Origin: Parvularcula sp. BBD 1991-13
GTDB lineage: Bacteria; Pseudomonadota; Alphaproteobacteria; Caulobacterales; Parvularculaceae
Length of the DNA stretch: 64,000 bases
NCBI GenBank assembly: GCA_001657385.1
Contig: LYSZ01000007.1
Coordinates: 62,001-126,000 of the forward strand
Direction of reading: 5' to 3'
Below are positions 19,393-29,751 of the stretch, in pieces. Each line of letters starts with the position of its first letter. Position 1 is the first letter of the stretch. Under the pieces are notes generated by a model that was not told the origin of the DNA, ran no database searches, and saw only the letters and a program-made list of their open reading frames with translations. The translations under genes were made by a program, and so were the position numbers.

Positions 19393-21237
19393 ATGAAGAT
19401 GCCCGCGTTTTTTGGGCGTTTTTTCTTGCAATCTCAACGCGGCTACGGCCGGGTGCGATCCTATTCGACATTCGACAACGGGGTCCGGCTGATTTGGCGG
19501 CAGGTCGACCGACGCATTATCGTCCGCCTTGCAGCGGCGTCTCTTTGTGTTGTCGCCGGCGCAGTCGCGGCGGCGTTGACGCCTTTGGCCTTGAAACTCC
19601 TGATCGACCGTCTGTCGTTGTCGTCAGCCGAAGCTGCAATTGCCGTTCCGGTTTTTCTGTTGGTCGCCTATGTGCTTGCGAACTGGCTTACGCGTGCGGC
19701 AAATGAGGTGCGCGGCTTCTTGTTTGGCGGCGCTGAACAGCGGCTTTTCCGCAAACTCAGCCGATTTCTGTTTTCTCATATCATGACATTGCCTCTGCGG
19801 TTCCATCTGGACCGCAAGACGGGCGCGATCGGACCGACGCTCGACCAGGGCCTGCAGGGCTATCGTCTCATTCTTCAACACGCAATCTTCACTTTGGCCC
19901 CGGCGCTCGTCGAGATCACGATCATGGCGGTCGTACTGACAACGCTCTTTTCGCCGCACTTTCTTGCAATTTTCGCGATCGCCGTCGCCGCCTATGGGAT
20001 TGTCTTCGCCAGGGGCGCCGCCCGTATTCTAACGGCGAGCCGTGAGGTTTCCGCCGCGCGCATTAACGCCAATGCAATCCTTACGGATTCCATCCTGAAT
20101 TATGAAACGGTGAAACTGTTTACGGCCGAAGAACAGATGCGGCTTCGCTATGACGACACGCTGGCGCGGTCGGAACAAAGCTGGATGACGTTCTATCGGC
20201 GCCGGGCTCTCAATGGCCTCAACGTCGCGCTGGTTTTCGTCGCGGCGCTTGCAGCGATGATGGGCCTCGGCGCCCATGCCGTTATCAGCGGCGACATCAC
20301 CATTGGCGATTTTGTTCTTCTGAACGCCTATATCCTGCAGGTTGCGAGACCCGTCGAACTGCTTGGTTTTGCGGTTCGTGATATCGGGCAGGGGATCGCG
20401 TTTATCGAAAAACTGCTTACCCTGCTGGAAGAACCAAAGGAACCGGCGATATCAGAAAATATAGTCCGTTTGCAAACGGATGCGCCGGCAAGCGTCGCGT
20501 TTGAGAGAATTGAATTTGGCTATCAGCCCGAGCGGCGCATTCTCCACGACGTCAGTTTTGAGGCCGGCGCCGGCAAGACGTTAGGCGTCGTCGGTTCATC
20601 CGGATCGGGGAAGTCTTCCCTTGTTCGTCTGCTCGCGCGGTTTTATGAACCGCAGGCTGGTCTCATTCGTATCGACGGCCAACCTATCAGCGAGATTTCA
20701 CTGGATGCGTTACGCCGCATGATTTCGGTGGTTCCGCAGGACACGATCCTTTTCGACACGACAATCGAGGAAAATATCGGCTTTGCAGTCAGCGGGGCTA
20801 CAACCGTCGACATCAGGCACGCGGCCCGTCTGGCGCATCTTGATGACTTTATCAATTCGCTGCCCCAAGGGTATGAGACCGTTGTGGGCGAACGCGGTCT
20901 TAAACTCTCAGGCGGTGAAAAACAGCGCGTCGCGATCGCCCGGGCGGCGCTGAAGCGTCCCCGCATCTTTATCTTCGATGAAGCAACGTCAGCGCTCGAC
21001 ACGGCGACTGAACGTCAGATCCTTCACAACCTGATCGAAGTCTCCGAAGGGGTCACGACATTGATGATCGCTCACCGATTGTCGACCGTCGTCCACGCCG
21101 ATGAGATTATCGTTATGGACGCTGGCGTCGTCCGTGAGCGCGGCGATCATCATGCGCTGCTGGCCTTGAAAGGCGTCTATGCCGAAATGTGGCGTGTCCA
21201 GGGGGCTGGAGCGGCAGGCCGCGCCTCCGGCCTTTGA
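19393..21237 (+). CDS. ABC transporter, fused permease/ATPase of ATM1/HMT1-like type
   Basis: NYETVKLF signature, Walker A GSSGSGKSSLVR, LSGGEKQRVAIARA; ATG at 19393 preferred. Confidence 0.9.
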   Translation: MKMPAFFGRFFLQSQRGYGRVRSYSTFDNGVRLIWRQVDRRIIVRLAAASLCVVAGAVAAALTPLALKLLIDRLSLSSAEAAIAVPVFLLVAYVLANWLTRAANEVRGFLFGGAEQRLFRKLSRFLFSHIMTLPLRFHLDRKTGAIGPTLDQGLQGYRLILQHAIFTLAPALVEITIMAVVLTTLFSPHFLAIFAIAVAAYGIVFARGAARILTASREVSAARINANAILTDSILNYETVKLFTAEEQMRLRYDDTLARSEQSWMTFYRRRALNGLNVALVFVAALAAMMGLGAHAVISGDITIGDFVLLNAYILQVARPVELLGFAVRDIGQGIAFIEKLLTLLEEPKEPAISENIVRLQTDAPASVAFERIEFGYQPERRILHDVSFEAGAGKTLGVVGSSGSGKSSLVRLLARFYEPQAGLIRIDGQPISEISLDALRRMISVVPQDTILFDTTIEENIGFAVSGATTVDIRHAARLAHLDDFINSLPQGYETVVGERGLKLSGGEKQRVAIARAALKRPRIFIFDEATSALDTATERQILHNLIEVSEGVTTLMIAHRLSTVVHADEIIVMDAGVVRERGDHHALLALKGVYAEMWRVQGAGAAGRASGL

Positions 21238-21328
21238 TGGTCGCCATGCCTCCAGACCTACCGTCTCGTCGCCGGCTGGCTTTTTCCCCGGATCACGCCA
21301 TAAAGGGGAATTTTGCGAAGGACAAATC

Positions 21329-22264
21329 GTGAAAACCGCTCTCGATCATTTGCCGGAACGGCGACGCAAAGAAGTACAATACGTCCGCGACGTTATTCTG
21401 ACGGAGCTGGAACGTAAAATCGCGGCGTCCCGTTCGGCTCGTGCGAAAAATTATCGCATCCTGAAGCTGATCCTATACGGATCATTTGCTCGGGGAACGT
21501 GGTTTGACGACCGCAAATCGGGCAGGGCGTCTGACTATGACTTGCTTGCAATTGTCTCCCATAAACAGCTCACCAATATGGCGGGCTTTTGGAACGACAT
21601 TGAAGACTGGATGATTGACGATCCCGGCATCGGCAAAGAAGTCTCGCTGATTGTTCATACGCTGACTGAGGTGAATAAAGAACTGAAGGACGGACAATAC
21701 TTTTTTTGCGAGATCGTAAACCAAGGAATCTTGCTTTACGAAGTTCTCGAAAAACAGGCGGACGGCCGCCTGAAACATAAACTGAGAAAACCTGCCGCCC
21801 CAGACCCCCGACGCGCCTTCGAAATGGCGAAAGCATACAACGCTGACTGGAAACAGCGCGCGAAGCGCAGGTTGTCGATCGGACGGGATAACACTGAGAA
21901 AAGATGGCTGAATGAAGCAGCGTTCGACTTACACCAGGCGGCTGAAGCGGCCTATAGAATGATCCTCTTGACCATGACGCTTTATGCGCCGGGGACGCAC
22001 TCGCTTCGGACCTTGCGCCGGATGTCAGAGAAGATCGATGATCGCCTCAAGGCGGCGTGGCCGCGAGACAGAAAGCCGTTTAAACGCTATTTTGAATTGC
22101 TGCGTCGTGCTTATGTTGAGGCGCGGTACTCGACCGCCTATGAAACAACTCAGGAAGCCTTGCATTGGCAGGCTGAAAGGATCACCGACCTGATTGAGCT
22201 TGGGGACGTCTCGTGCCGCGAGCGTCTGATACAGCTCGAAGCTGCAGCGAAAGAGGCCCCTTGA
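21329..22264 (+). CDS. Nucleotidyltransferase-HEPN fusion protein
   Basis: NTase motif LYGSFARGTWFDDRKSGRASDYDLLAIV; C-terminal HEPN-like helical region (NEAAFDLHQAAEAAYRMILLTMTLY...); GTG start at 21329 likely. Confidence 0.8.
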   Translation: MKTALDHLPERRRKEVQYVRDVILTELERKIAASRSARAKNYRILKLILYGSFARGTWFDDRKSGRASDYDLLAIVSHKQLTNMAGFWNDIEDWMIDDPGIGKEVSLIVHTLTEVNKELKDGQYFFCEIVNQGILLYEVLEKQADGRLKHKLRKPAAPDPRRAFEMAKAYNADWKQRAKRRLSIGRDNTEKRWLNEAAFDLHQAAEAAYRMILLTMTLYAPGTHSLRTLRRMSEKIDDRLKAAWPRDRKPFKRYFELLRRAYVEARYSTAYETTQEALHWQAERITDLIELGDVSCRERLIQLEAAAKEAP

Positions 22265-22308
22265 AACCGCTAAGTGTGAAAACCGAATCTTGTTGGAGAT
22301 GACTGTCG

Positions 22309-22761
22309 ATGTCAAAAAATGACTCCCATCAAAGCAGTTATCTGCGAATAACAGCAAAAATTGTTGAAGCTTATCTAAGTTATAATAAAATCTCGCCAAG
22401 CGACCTTCCGCATCTATGTGCTGTTGTTCATGACGCAGTTCGTCAGGTATCTTCTGGCGCCAAGAGTTTACGCGGCGACCAGCGCCCGGCTGTTCCTATT
22501 TCGAAGTCGGTAACGCCCGACTACCTGATCTGTCTGGAAGACGGCGCCAAACTGAAAATGATGAAGCGCTATTTGCGGACGCATTTCGATATGTCTCCCG
22601 ATGAATACCGCCTAAAATGGGGCTTGCCGGCAGATTATCCGATGACGTCCCCGAGTTATTCGCGCGCGCGTTCGAAAACGGCGATCAAGGCTGGTTTTGG
22701 CCGCAATCCGTCCCAGCGAAGAAACAAGAGAGCAAAGAAGGGACGTACAAAGAGCGCCTAA
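22309..22761 (+). CDS. MucR/Ros-family transcriptional regulator
   Basis: VTPDYLICLEDGAKLKMMKRYLRTHFDMSPDEYRLKWGLPADYPMTSPSYSRARS. Confidence 0.93.
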   Translation: MSKNDSHQSSYLRITAKIVEAYLSYNKISPSDLPHLCAVVHDAVRQVSSGAKSLRGDQRPAVPISKSVTPDYLICLEDGAKLKMMKRYLRTHFDMSPDEYRLKWGLPADYPMTSPSYSRARSKTAIKAGFGRNPSQRRNKRAKKGRTKSA

Positions 22762-23207
22762 TCGGGTTTTTTTACGGGTCTCATGATGATGGCGGGTTCA
22801 ATTTTTTCGCATTGGGCGTTGCGCGACACGTTTTTCTCGTTACATCTCTTTGCGTGAAGGCGGCCAGCGTGGCGTCAGGGTTCGCCCGAAACCATGCCCC
22901 GTTCTACACGCGCGGGTCTTCCGATGGTCGCCTTCACGCTCGCGGAGCCAGTGAGCCGCAGTTGGGTACTTCCAAAAGATTGGAAAAAGGGCTTGATTTC
23001 TTACCGTTAATCAGGAAAACATCGCTATTACCTGCTGCAAATGCGGGCGGAGAATCGGAAGCTCCGGACGAAACATAGCGTGTGGTTTCACTGCCACGAC
23101 TGAAAACAATGACGTCCCGCGTTTGCGGGCGAACGATGTTCGTTGCATCGTAATGCGCCGTGACGCATTCACATGGCGATGTTTGATCGCGCCCAGTCGG
23201 GAAGTTT

Positions 23208-23792
23208 TTGTCTGCAGTTTCCGACCTCCCTTTTGATGGAGAGGTTGTGCTGGATAACACTGGATCGCCATGGGGGATTGCCGCCGAGCCTGAAACAAGT
23301 GTCGGCGAAGCCTTTGAGCGTTCTCTGTCCGATGCCGACATTTACGCCATGCCTGGCTGGATTCGCTCAAACCGGCTGACTGATCCCGGTAAACAGCCGC
23401 ATCGCCGTCATGGTTATCCTGTTTTGAGCGCCGCCCCCAAAAGGCTTGATGCGGATGTTCAGTTTATAATCCGTATGGATGCAGATTTCACCGACGCAGA
23501 ATTTGAATCAGCGAAACGACGGTTCATGACGTTTCGGGGCTCCATGCGGCGACGTTATCCTGATCTGTCAATCCGTTTTGGCTGTCGCAATCTGAAGTGG
23601 GTCCAGCACCCGGCGGCCAGCATTCCGATGAGACTGTCAATTGTCGCGCCATGCACGCACTATGAATGCGAGCGCGGTCTTGCGAATTTCTTTGACCGTT
23701 TTTATGAATGGGTTTCCGACAAATATCCGTCAGCCGATATTGTCTGTTTCCGTTTTGAGAAAGATTATCGGGACCCGGAGTGGTTGAGATAG
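23208..23792 (+). CDS. Hypothetical protein
   Basis: 194-aa ORF with plausible coding composition; no family recognised. Confidence 0.5.
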   Translation: MSAVSDLPFDGEVVLDNTGSPWGIAAEPETSVGEAFERSLSDADIYAMPGWIRSNRLTDPGKQPHRRHGYPVLSAAPKRLDADVQFIIRMDADFTDAEFESAKRRFMTFRGSMRRRYPDLSIRFGCRNLKWVQHPAASIPMRLSIVAPCTHYECERGLANFFDRFYEWVSDKYPSADIVCFRFEKDYRDPEWLR

Positions 23793-24169
23793 GAAACCAA
23801 CGGTCTTGAGCGTCCGCCCATGGTCGCTTTTCATGGTCTTCGAAATCTGCGTTTCTCCTAACCAAAAGACTACCAGCACGCTTAGGAGTACGGATAGTTC
23901 AAATAATATTGGTTGTCCAACGGCGGTGAAGATGGGGTGAAGACACGAAACCGGCGATTGTCGCTGAAACTTTTTGGCCGTAATAATCTGTGAGTAATGT
24001 TGTGCGTCGATATGGCATTTTGCCGTCGCAGTGGTTCGCACTGCGCAAACCGGTGCGCGAAAGATTAACCGATCCGCCAGTTCGGGAAAGTGCTTTCCCG
24101 ACGTTTCGGCACGCATTATAGTTAACATTACATAGTAGTCTTTCAGCGTGAACAACCGAAGTAGAAATA

Positions 24170-26995
24170 ATGTCCGATCTAATAGTTGACAGGTCCGAAC
24201 TGGCGGAGCGCGTTATTGAAGCGACCCGCGAAACCAAGCTGGTCCACCTCTGCGCGCCGATCGGCTACGGCAAATCGATGCTGGCGCGAACTGCCGCCGA
24301 ACGCCTGATCGAGCAGGGCGAAGTCTCTGTAATCTGGATATCGGTTTCCCGCGTTGATCAATCGCCGGCTGTGTTTGTGAAGTCTATAGCCTCAGCATGT
24401 ACGGCTGCGCTTAGCGCTGATGGACAGCGCGCGAAGTCCCTTGGTTTGAGTGGTCGTGAGGGGCGTCACTTCTACGATCTGAACACCATCACGAAACGCC
24501 TTAGCATGGAAGGCAGACGCTTCGTCGTCGTCTTCGATGAGTATCATGAGGCGGCGGGATTGGAGGCCGACGAAGTTATGTCGGAAATGGTCAAAAGATC
24601 CGACGCCAACATCCGTTTTATTCTTACGTCGCGCAATACGCCCTCAGGGTTCACGGCCAAATTGCGTTTATCGGATGAGTTAACGGAGTTTGCGCAGTCA
24701 GACCTGGCCTTCACACAAGAAGAAATAGCAGCGGCGTTCGGGCCGATCGTCGGAAATGCAGAAGACCACACCACACATCCGTCACGTGGAACGGTGCTGC
24801 CCGACGCCAATGGCCAGCGCACCGACAGCGCTGACTCATCTGACCCGTTTGTCCTTACTATTGAAGAACTGGAAACTCTGACAAACAGAGTTGACGGATG
24901 GCCAACCGCATTAAAACTGTTTAATCGGCATTGGCGGTCATCTAGGAACCTTTCCACGGCGGTTTCCAATTTCACCGGAAATTCGAAGAGTGTCGTCGAT
25001 TATTTCCATCAGGAATGCTTCCTTCAGCTATCGGACGAGCTAAGGGCCTTTCTTCTAGATGTAGCCGTACTGGATAATGTCGACGCCGACACGGTAAACG
25101 AACTCCGGGGACGAGGTGACAGCGGCAAACTGATTAATCAGTTGCTTTCGCTGAATGTCGCCCCAGTTTTTTCCAATGATGTACGCACGGAATTTCAGTT
25201 TCATCCCTTGTACTCGGAGTTTCTCATGGGCCGTCTGGCGGCGCAGCGCGATCTAGAACGAATTAAAGAAACGCACAAAGACATTTCACGCCACTATAAG
25301 TCCGTGGGGAGAATACCGGAAGCGCTTGTTCATGCGGTCAAAGCGGGAAGCAACGAAGCAATCGCTGATGTCCTGGACGATGACGGCGGATCGGGACTGT
25401 TTTGGTTGACGAGGGATTTTGAGACCTTCCGGCCCCTGATGAGGCTGAGGGGCCGATTTTCGAGTTGCCAATTCCGACTGCTTCCGATCAGCGCGTTTTT
25501 TCTTGCTACTGAAGGTGATTTGGACAACGCGCGCAGCGTGTTAGATGATGCTAAGCGTTGCCTCGCGAAATCGTCTGACGCGCTCTCCAAGAGCGTGATC
25601 GAATCTATCAATGCTGACATTTTGATTACTGAAGCCGAAATCGCACTTCATGCCTACGATGTGGACATAGACCACTTTATAGATGCTCTTGAGCGAGTCC
25701 GCTATCGGAGCATACGCACGCATCCGATTTTCCAAGCAATCGTGTTTGATGTTCTGGGGCGGCTCTACTTTCGGATCGGAAAACTCCACAGATCCGCCGC
25801 AGCATTTGACGATGCCGTAGCATTTTATGAAGGCTTCCATTCCTATTGGGGAGCGGCTTGCGCGCTGCTGGAACGGGCGGTCGTCGCAATTGAACAATGC
25901 GAACCGGGTCGTGCTCACAGCTCCTTGACGAGGGCGCAGTTCTTTCATGGCCGTTATGCGCCTGAAGACAGGGCGCTCGCGCGTAAGATTATGGTGGTAG
26001 ATGCACGGATCAAGTATCTCGCGGCGGAGTCACCAGAAGATCTTAATCAATCCCACTCAAGGATAACTTCGGCAATCGGTGCGATGTTGAAGAACAATGC
26101 AAATTCGGCGGAGCTATTAAGCGACGCATTCAGAACACTGAGCTTTCTTGAGTTTGGTCGAAACGGTTTATGCAAGGCGTTGCAGGTACTGGCGACGGGA
26201 ACGCGCGTTGCGAACGAGCGTGATCTCGGCGGCTTGGCGCAGTGCTATTCCGGAACGGGTATCTGCGTCGCCGCCGTCGCCGGCGCAGTCGGAGAGGCGG
26301 AACAAATCATCGCGGACGCGGCCGTTGACTTTGATGACCTTGAGCTCGACACGCTTGGTTTCGGCTGGCGCAGCACAGTCGAAATCGCTTTTGGGTTCAT
26401 CCGCGTTGATATAGCGTGCGGACGCACAGAACGAGCAAATGATCGGTTGTCGAAACTTGAACAAGCAGCAAATAGGAATGGCTTCAAGCTGGTGGCCTTA
26501 AAGTGCGGCGTGTTGCGCGCCTTGTGCCACTTTGCAGATAAAAGATCGGTCCATGCCGCGCGTACGCTTAGCAGTCGCCTAACAACTATGGAGTCTGGTT
26601 TGAGGGCCATTTTCCTCGAAGAAGGACCAATTGCCCAAAACTTGCTGGAGGACTGGTCTTCGCGGATTAAACGATCAAAAGCCGGCGATCGGCAACTCCC
26701 TGCACTCGAAAACATGCGAGTTGTCGCATCAGCCTTTAGTCCGCCCGCTATCGAGATCAAGGCGCATCCGCCGACGGGCAAGTCGATGGAAGTACTGACT
26801 TTGATTGCTATGGGGCACCGGCCAAGGACAGTCGCTCCCAGAGTTGATATGACCGAGTCTGGCGTGAACTATCACCTTAAAGAACTACGTCAGCGACTTG
26901 GTGTGAAAACGACGCCAAGCCTCATTTCCGAGGCGGCGTCGCGCGGATGGCTCGATGGAATTGCGATCGGGGAGCGTTTTAGCTCGACGCGATGA
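24170..26995 (+). CDS. Second MalT-like LuxR-family regulator
   Basis: Walker A APIGYGKSMLARTAAERL; C-terminal LuxR HTH EVLTLIAMGHRPRTVAPRVDMTESGVNYHLKELRQRLGV. Confidence 0.85.
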   Translation: MSDLIVDRSELAERVIEATRETKLVHLCAPIGYGKSMLARTAAERLIEQGEVSVIWISVSRVDQSPAVFVKSIASACTAALSADGQRAKSLGLSGREGRHFYDLNTITKRLSMEGRRFVVVFDEYHEAAGLEADEVMSEMVKRSDANIRFILTSRNTPSGFTAKLRLSDELTEFAQSDLAFTQEEIAAAFGPIVGNAEDHTTHPSRGTVLPDANGQRTDSADSSDPFVLTIEELETLTNRVDGWPTALKLFNRHWRSSRNLSTAVSNFTGNSKSVVDYFHQECFLQLSDELRAFLLDVAVLDNVDADTVNELRGRGDSGKLINQLLSLNVAPVFSNDVRTEFQFHPLYSEFLMGRLAAQRDLERIKETHKDISRHYKSVGRIPEALVHAVKAGSNEAIADVLDDDGGSGLFWLTRDFETFRPLMRLRGRFSSCQFRLLPISAFFLATEGDLDNARSVLDDAKRCLAKSSDALSKSVIESINADILITEAEIALHAYDVDIDHFIDALERVRYRSIRTHPIFQAIVFDVLGRLYFRIGKLHRSAAAFDDAVAFYEGFHSYWGAACALLERAVVAIEQCEPGRAHSSLTRAQFFHGRYAPEDRALARKIMVVDARIKYLAAESPEDLNQSHSRITSAIGAMLKNNANSAELLSDAFRTLSFLEFGRNGLCKALQVLATGTRVANERDLGGLAQCYSGTGICVAAVAGAVGEAEQIIADAAVDFDDLELDTLGFGWRSTVEIAFGFIRVDIACGRTERANDRLSKLEQAANRNGFKLVALKCGVLRALCHFADKRSVHAARTLSSRLTTMESGLRAIFLEEGPIAQNLLEDWSSRIKRSKAGDRQLPALENMRVVASAFSPPAIEIKAHPPTGKSMEVLTLIAMGHRPRTVAPRVDMTESGVNYHLKELRQRLGVKTTPSLISEAASRGWLDGIAIGERFSSTR

Positions 26996-27279
26996 CCCGG
27001 CATTTTGAATGCGAGCATTCGGCGTTAACCTCCTTACTTGGTTTTCGAATTCTAGGTCTTTGAGGATATCGGGCACAAACTGCCGCTCAGGCAGATATCA
27101 AACTGAAATTTGGCGTTTTTGTTTTCAGGAAGACAGTTTTGAGAGTCTGAATCGAAAGTCATGAGCGCTTTTGGCGATGTACCGGGGCGCGACGTTTATT
27201 TCTACGGAGTAAACGCTCTGACTTGTTGAAACATCGCCGACGTTTCGAGCGTTTCCGCCGCCGTCATCACTTGCAATGA

Positions 27280-28632
27280 TTGACGGCGGGGCTACGATTT
27301 AAGGGGTCGGTTGGAGCATGTCGTTTGTGGTTCGTTGAAAAATCCGACGATAACGAAGTCGCGCTCCGCGAGAGAGTTCCAGCCGAGCAGGCCGAAGCGC
27401 TGCGTGAGATTTGGCATGGGGTTGAAACCGAGTCTACATCGAATCTGCTTAAATCCTTGGCCCAAACCGCCCGTCGCCATGGCCATTGGATCGCATGCGA
27501 TTGTCGTTCGGCCGAACAGGTCTACCCGCTTTTCACGCCCGCATATCTTACCGGGCCGAAGAAATACTTTTTTCGGCGTCTGACAGGCCGCGATCGGCCG
27601 AACCACGATGATGGATGCGTTTTTCGCTTCGAGCCGCCCCTTCCTGGGTCCGATGCTCCAAGAAAGGGCCGAGCGTCGCCGCTGTTGATGCCGACGGGAC
27701 TGTTCAGCGTGTTGTCGCGAGAGCAGGCCGTCGGCGTCGCTCACGGATCGGGCGCGCCATCGGATCGTGAACGGCGCGACAGGTCGCCCCCTCCTCTAGC
27801 GAGACAATTGTGGCGATTGATGTCGACGGCGAATCTGAACCGGCTGCCGCCAGTACAAGGCGCGCCTGAGAGCGGTATTCGAATTGAAATGTCGGCGTTG
27901 AGAGTCGCCGCTGAACGCTATGACGTTGTGAAAGACACGGCGTTGGCGCGTGTTCTTGCAACCTATCCTTCAGAGTACCACTCAAATCGGCTTTTCGCGC
28001 GGATCCGCGACGCGGCGAAGAGATGGCCGTCTGACGCGGCGTTGCAAGGGTTTCTATTAACCTACACCCCTCAGATCACGGGGCAAAAGCTCGAGTTTAC
28101 GAATGAAGACCCTATTACGGTCGTTGGCGAACTGGCTCGTCCCGTTTCTGGCGACGTAAAGGCTCGAGCGCCGTATCTCGCATTGACCGTTATCGGCGAC
28201 GGTGATGCGGGATTGACGGCGATTAGGTCTTTCGCGCAACCGATTTATTCAGGCGCGAAGTTTGTTCCCGTCGATAGCGATTTTGAAAGAAAAGTCCTGA
28301 CCGCCGTGAACAAGGCGCGTTGGGTGCTTTCTCGGAGCCTGCCTTCTTTGGAGATTTCTGTTATTAAGCCGCTGTTCGATATCTCAACGGAGACTGGACA
28401 TTGCCGTCCAGACTTTCTCATTGAGACTTTCGATACGGGCACTGGAGAAATCAAGTCTCTCATCCTTGAGGCCATGGGATTTGATCTCGCCGACTATGTT
28501 GCGGCAAAATCAAGAACCCATCCGATCATGCAGGAGATAGCGCCTGTATACTCGATTAACCTGGAAGAGGCGAACCATCCCGGTGCGCTTGCGGCGCGAT
28601 TTTGCCAGCTGTTCGTCGATGGTGGTCGGTAA
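27280..28632 (+). CDS. Hypothetical protein, possibly DUF1173-like (mobile-element associated)
   Basis: HWIACDCRS...RDRPNHDDGCVFRFEPP pattern; start uncertain. Confidence 0.45.
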   Translation: MTAGLRFKGSVGACRLWFVEKSDDNEVALRERVPAEQAEALREIWHGVETESTSNLLKSLAQTARRHGHWIACDCRSAEQVYPLFTPAYLTGPKKYFFRRLTGRDRPNHDDGCVFRFEPPLPGSDAPRKGRASPLLMPTGLFSVLSREQAVGVAHGSGAPSDRERRDRSPPPLARQLWRLMSTANLNRLPPVQGAPESGIRIEMSALRVAAERYDVVKDTALARVLATYPSEYHSNRLFARIRDAAKRWPSDAALQGFLLTYTPQITGQKLEFTNEDPITVVGELARPVSGDVKARAPYLALTVIGDGDAGLTAIRSFAQPIYSGAKFVPVDSDFERKVLTAVNKARWVLSRSLPSLEISVIKPLFDISTETGHCRPDFLIETFDTGTGEIKSLILEAMGFDLADYVAAKSRTHPIMQEIAPVYSINLEEANHPGALAARFCQLFVDGGR

Positions 28633-28953
28633 ACACTGTGTAATGAGTAATTACAAATTACCGCGAGAAGCAACTGTCCGTTTTGCGGTTGTCCCAGTTT
28701 TCTATCGCCCCTCTTTTTTAGAACATCGACCGGTCTCGCGGCCTATTATGGCTGCCCGGTAGAATCCTCAACGCGATTGCGCATAGTATTTTCGTTGATT
28801 TTCGACCTGCACCTTTGATGTTAAAAACGACCTACAACGCCGGTTTGTTGAAAGAATGTTTACAGAAGTTTTCTTTATTTGATCTGAGGCGACAGTGTGG
28901 CCGCCGCCACGTCTGTGAGAAACATGAGTGTAAAGTTTACTGTCTAGGAACAG

Positions 28954-29100
28954 TTGAGTATAGTTCGCGAGAGCTTCCAACCAGACCGTACCGCTCAGGA
29001 CGTCGCTCAAGCGCATAATGCGCCTTACCAAACATTGGTGAGCTGGCGTCTAAAGTACAGGGAGGGAGAATACGGTTCGTTCAATGACGCCGCGTCTGCG
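28954..29100 (+). pseudogene. Transposase OrfA-like HTH remnant
   Basis: IVRESFQPDRTAQDVAQAHNAPYQTLVSWRLKYREGEYG, then loses similarity; no catalytic domain nearby. Confidence 0.55.
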
Positions 29101-29751
29101 TCGACAACGATCCTCGGCTGGGCGGCGAGCAGCTTCGCTGTGGCGGCTCCTTACGAGGTGAGGGGTTTTCAAGCCTCCTGCAGCCGATCACGACGACGCG
29201 TCAACCTTGGGCGATCCTACGGTTCTTCAGCGCGTCGTCCGCTGGCGAATTTACGCTCCGGACCGGCTCGGAAGTTTTAGCACTAAAGTTCTTCGAGGCT
29301 CTCGCTGCATTGCAGGCTGTCGCGGCGCGCGACGATCGCGCGAGCGACGATTGAGGCGCGCTCAATCAATCGGGCGTGCTATAAAGCATTGTGGACCTTC
29401 CGATGCGTCGCTTGCCGTCCAGGTCGTCTCTTCTTCCGATCTACGCCAAAAGTATCAATAAAAACGGATAATTGGAGGGAAGCCCCCAGTTCGATCGCGG
29501 CGGCGCGGCTCTCCGTTTATCGTGGCGTCACAGCTGCTATGCGACGGTCTATCGTGATAGCGTGGGATATTTTTTGCATATAGCATTTCTCTTGCTCGAT
29601 AATTGTGGGAATCCCTAAACTATTGATATAATTCGGAAAAAAAAATCTACTTATGATTCGATCAATTGCAACCAGGGAAAAAACCCTAAAAACCCGTCCA
29701 TACCCGGGACAATTTTCGCAAAGTTGACAGTTTGGGAGCTATAGTCGGGTA

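Noticed and set aside
27258-27289. Imperfect hairpin CCGCCGTCA...TGACGGCGG upstream of the 27280 ORF
   Set aside because: 9-bp stem, long loop, no U-tract; could be chance in GC-rich DNA
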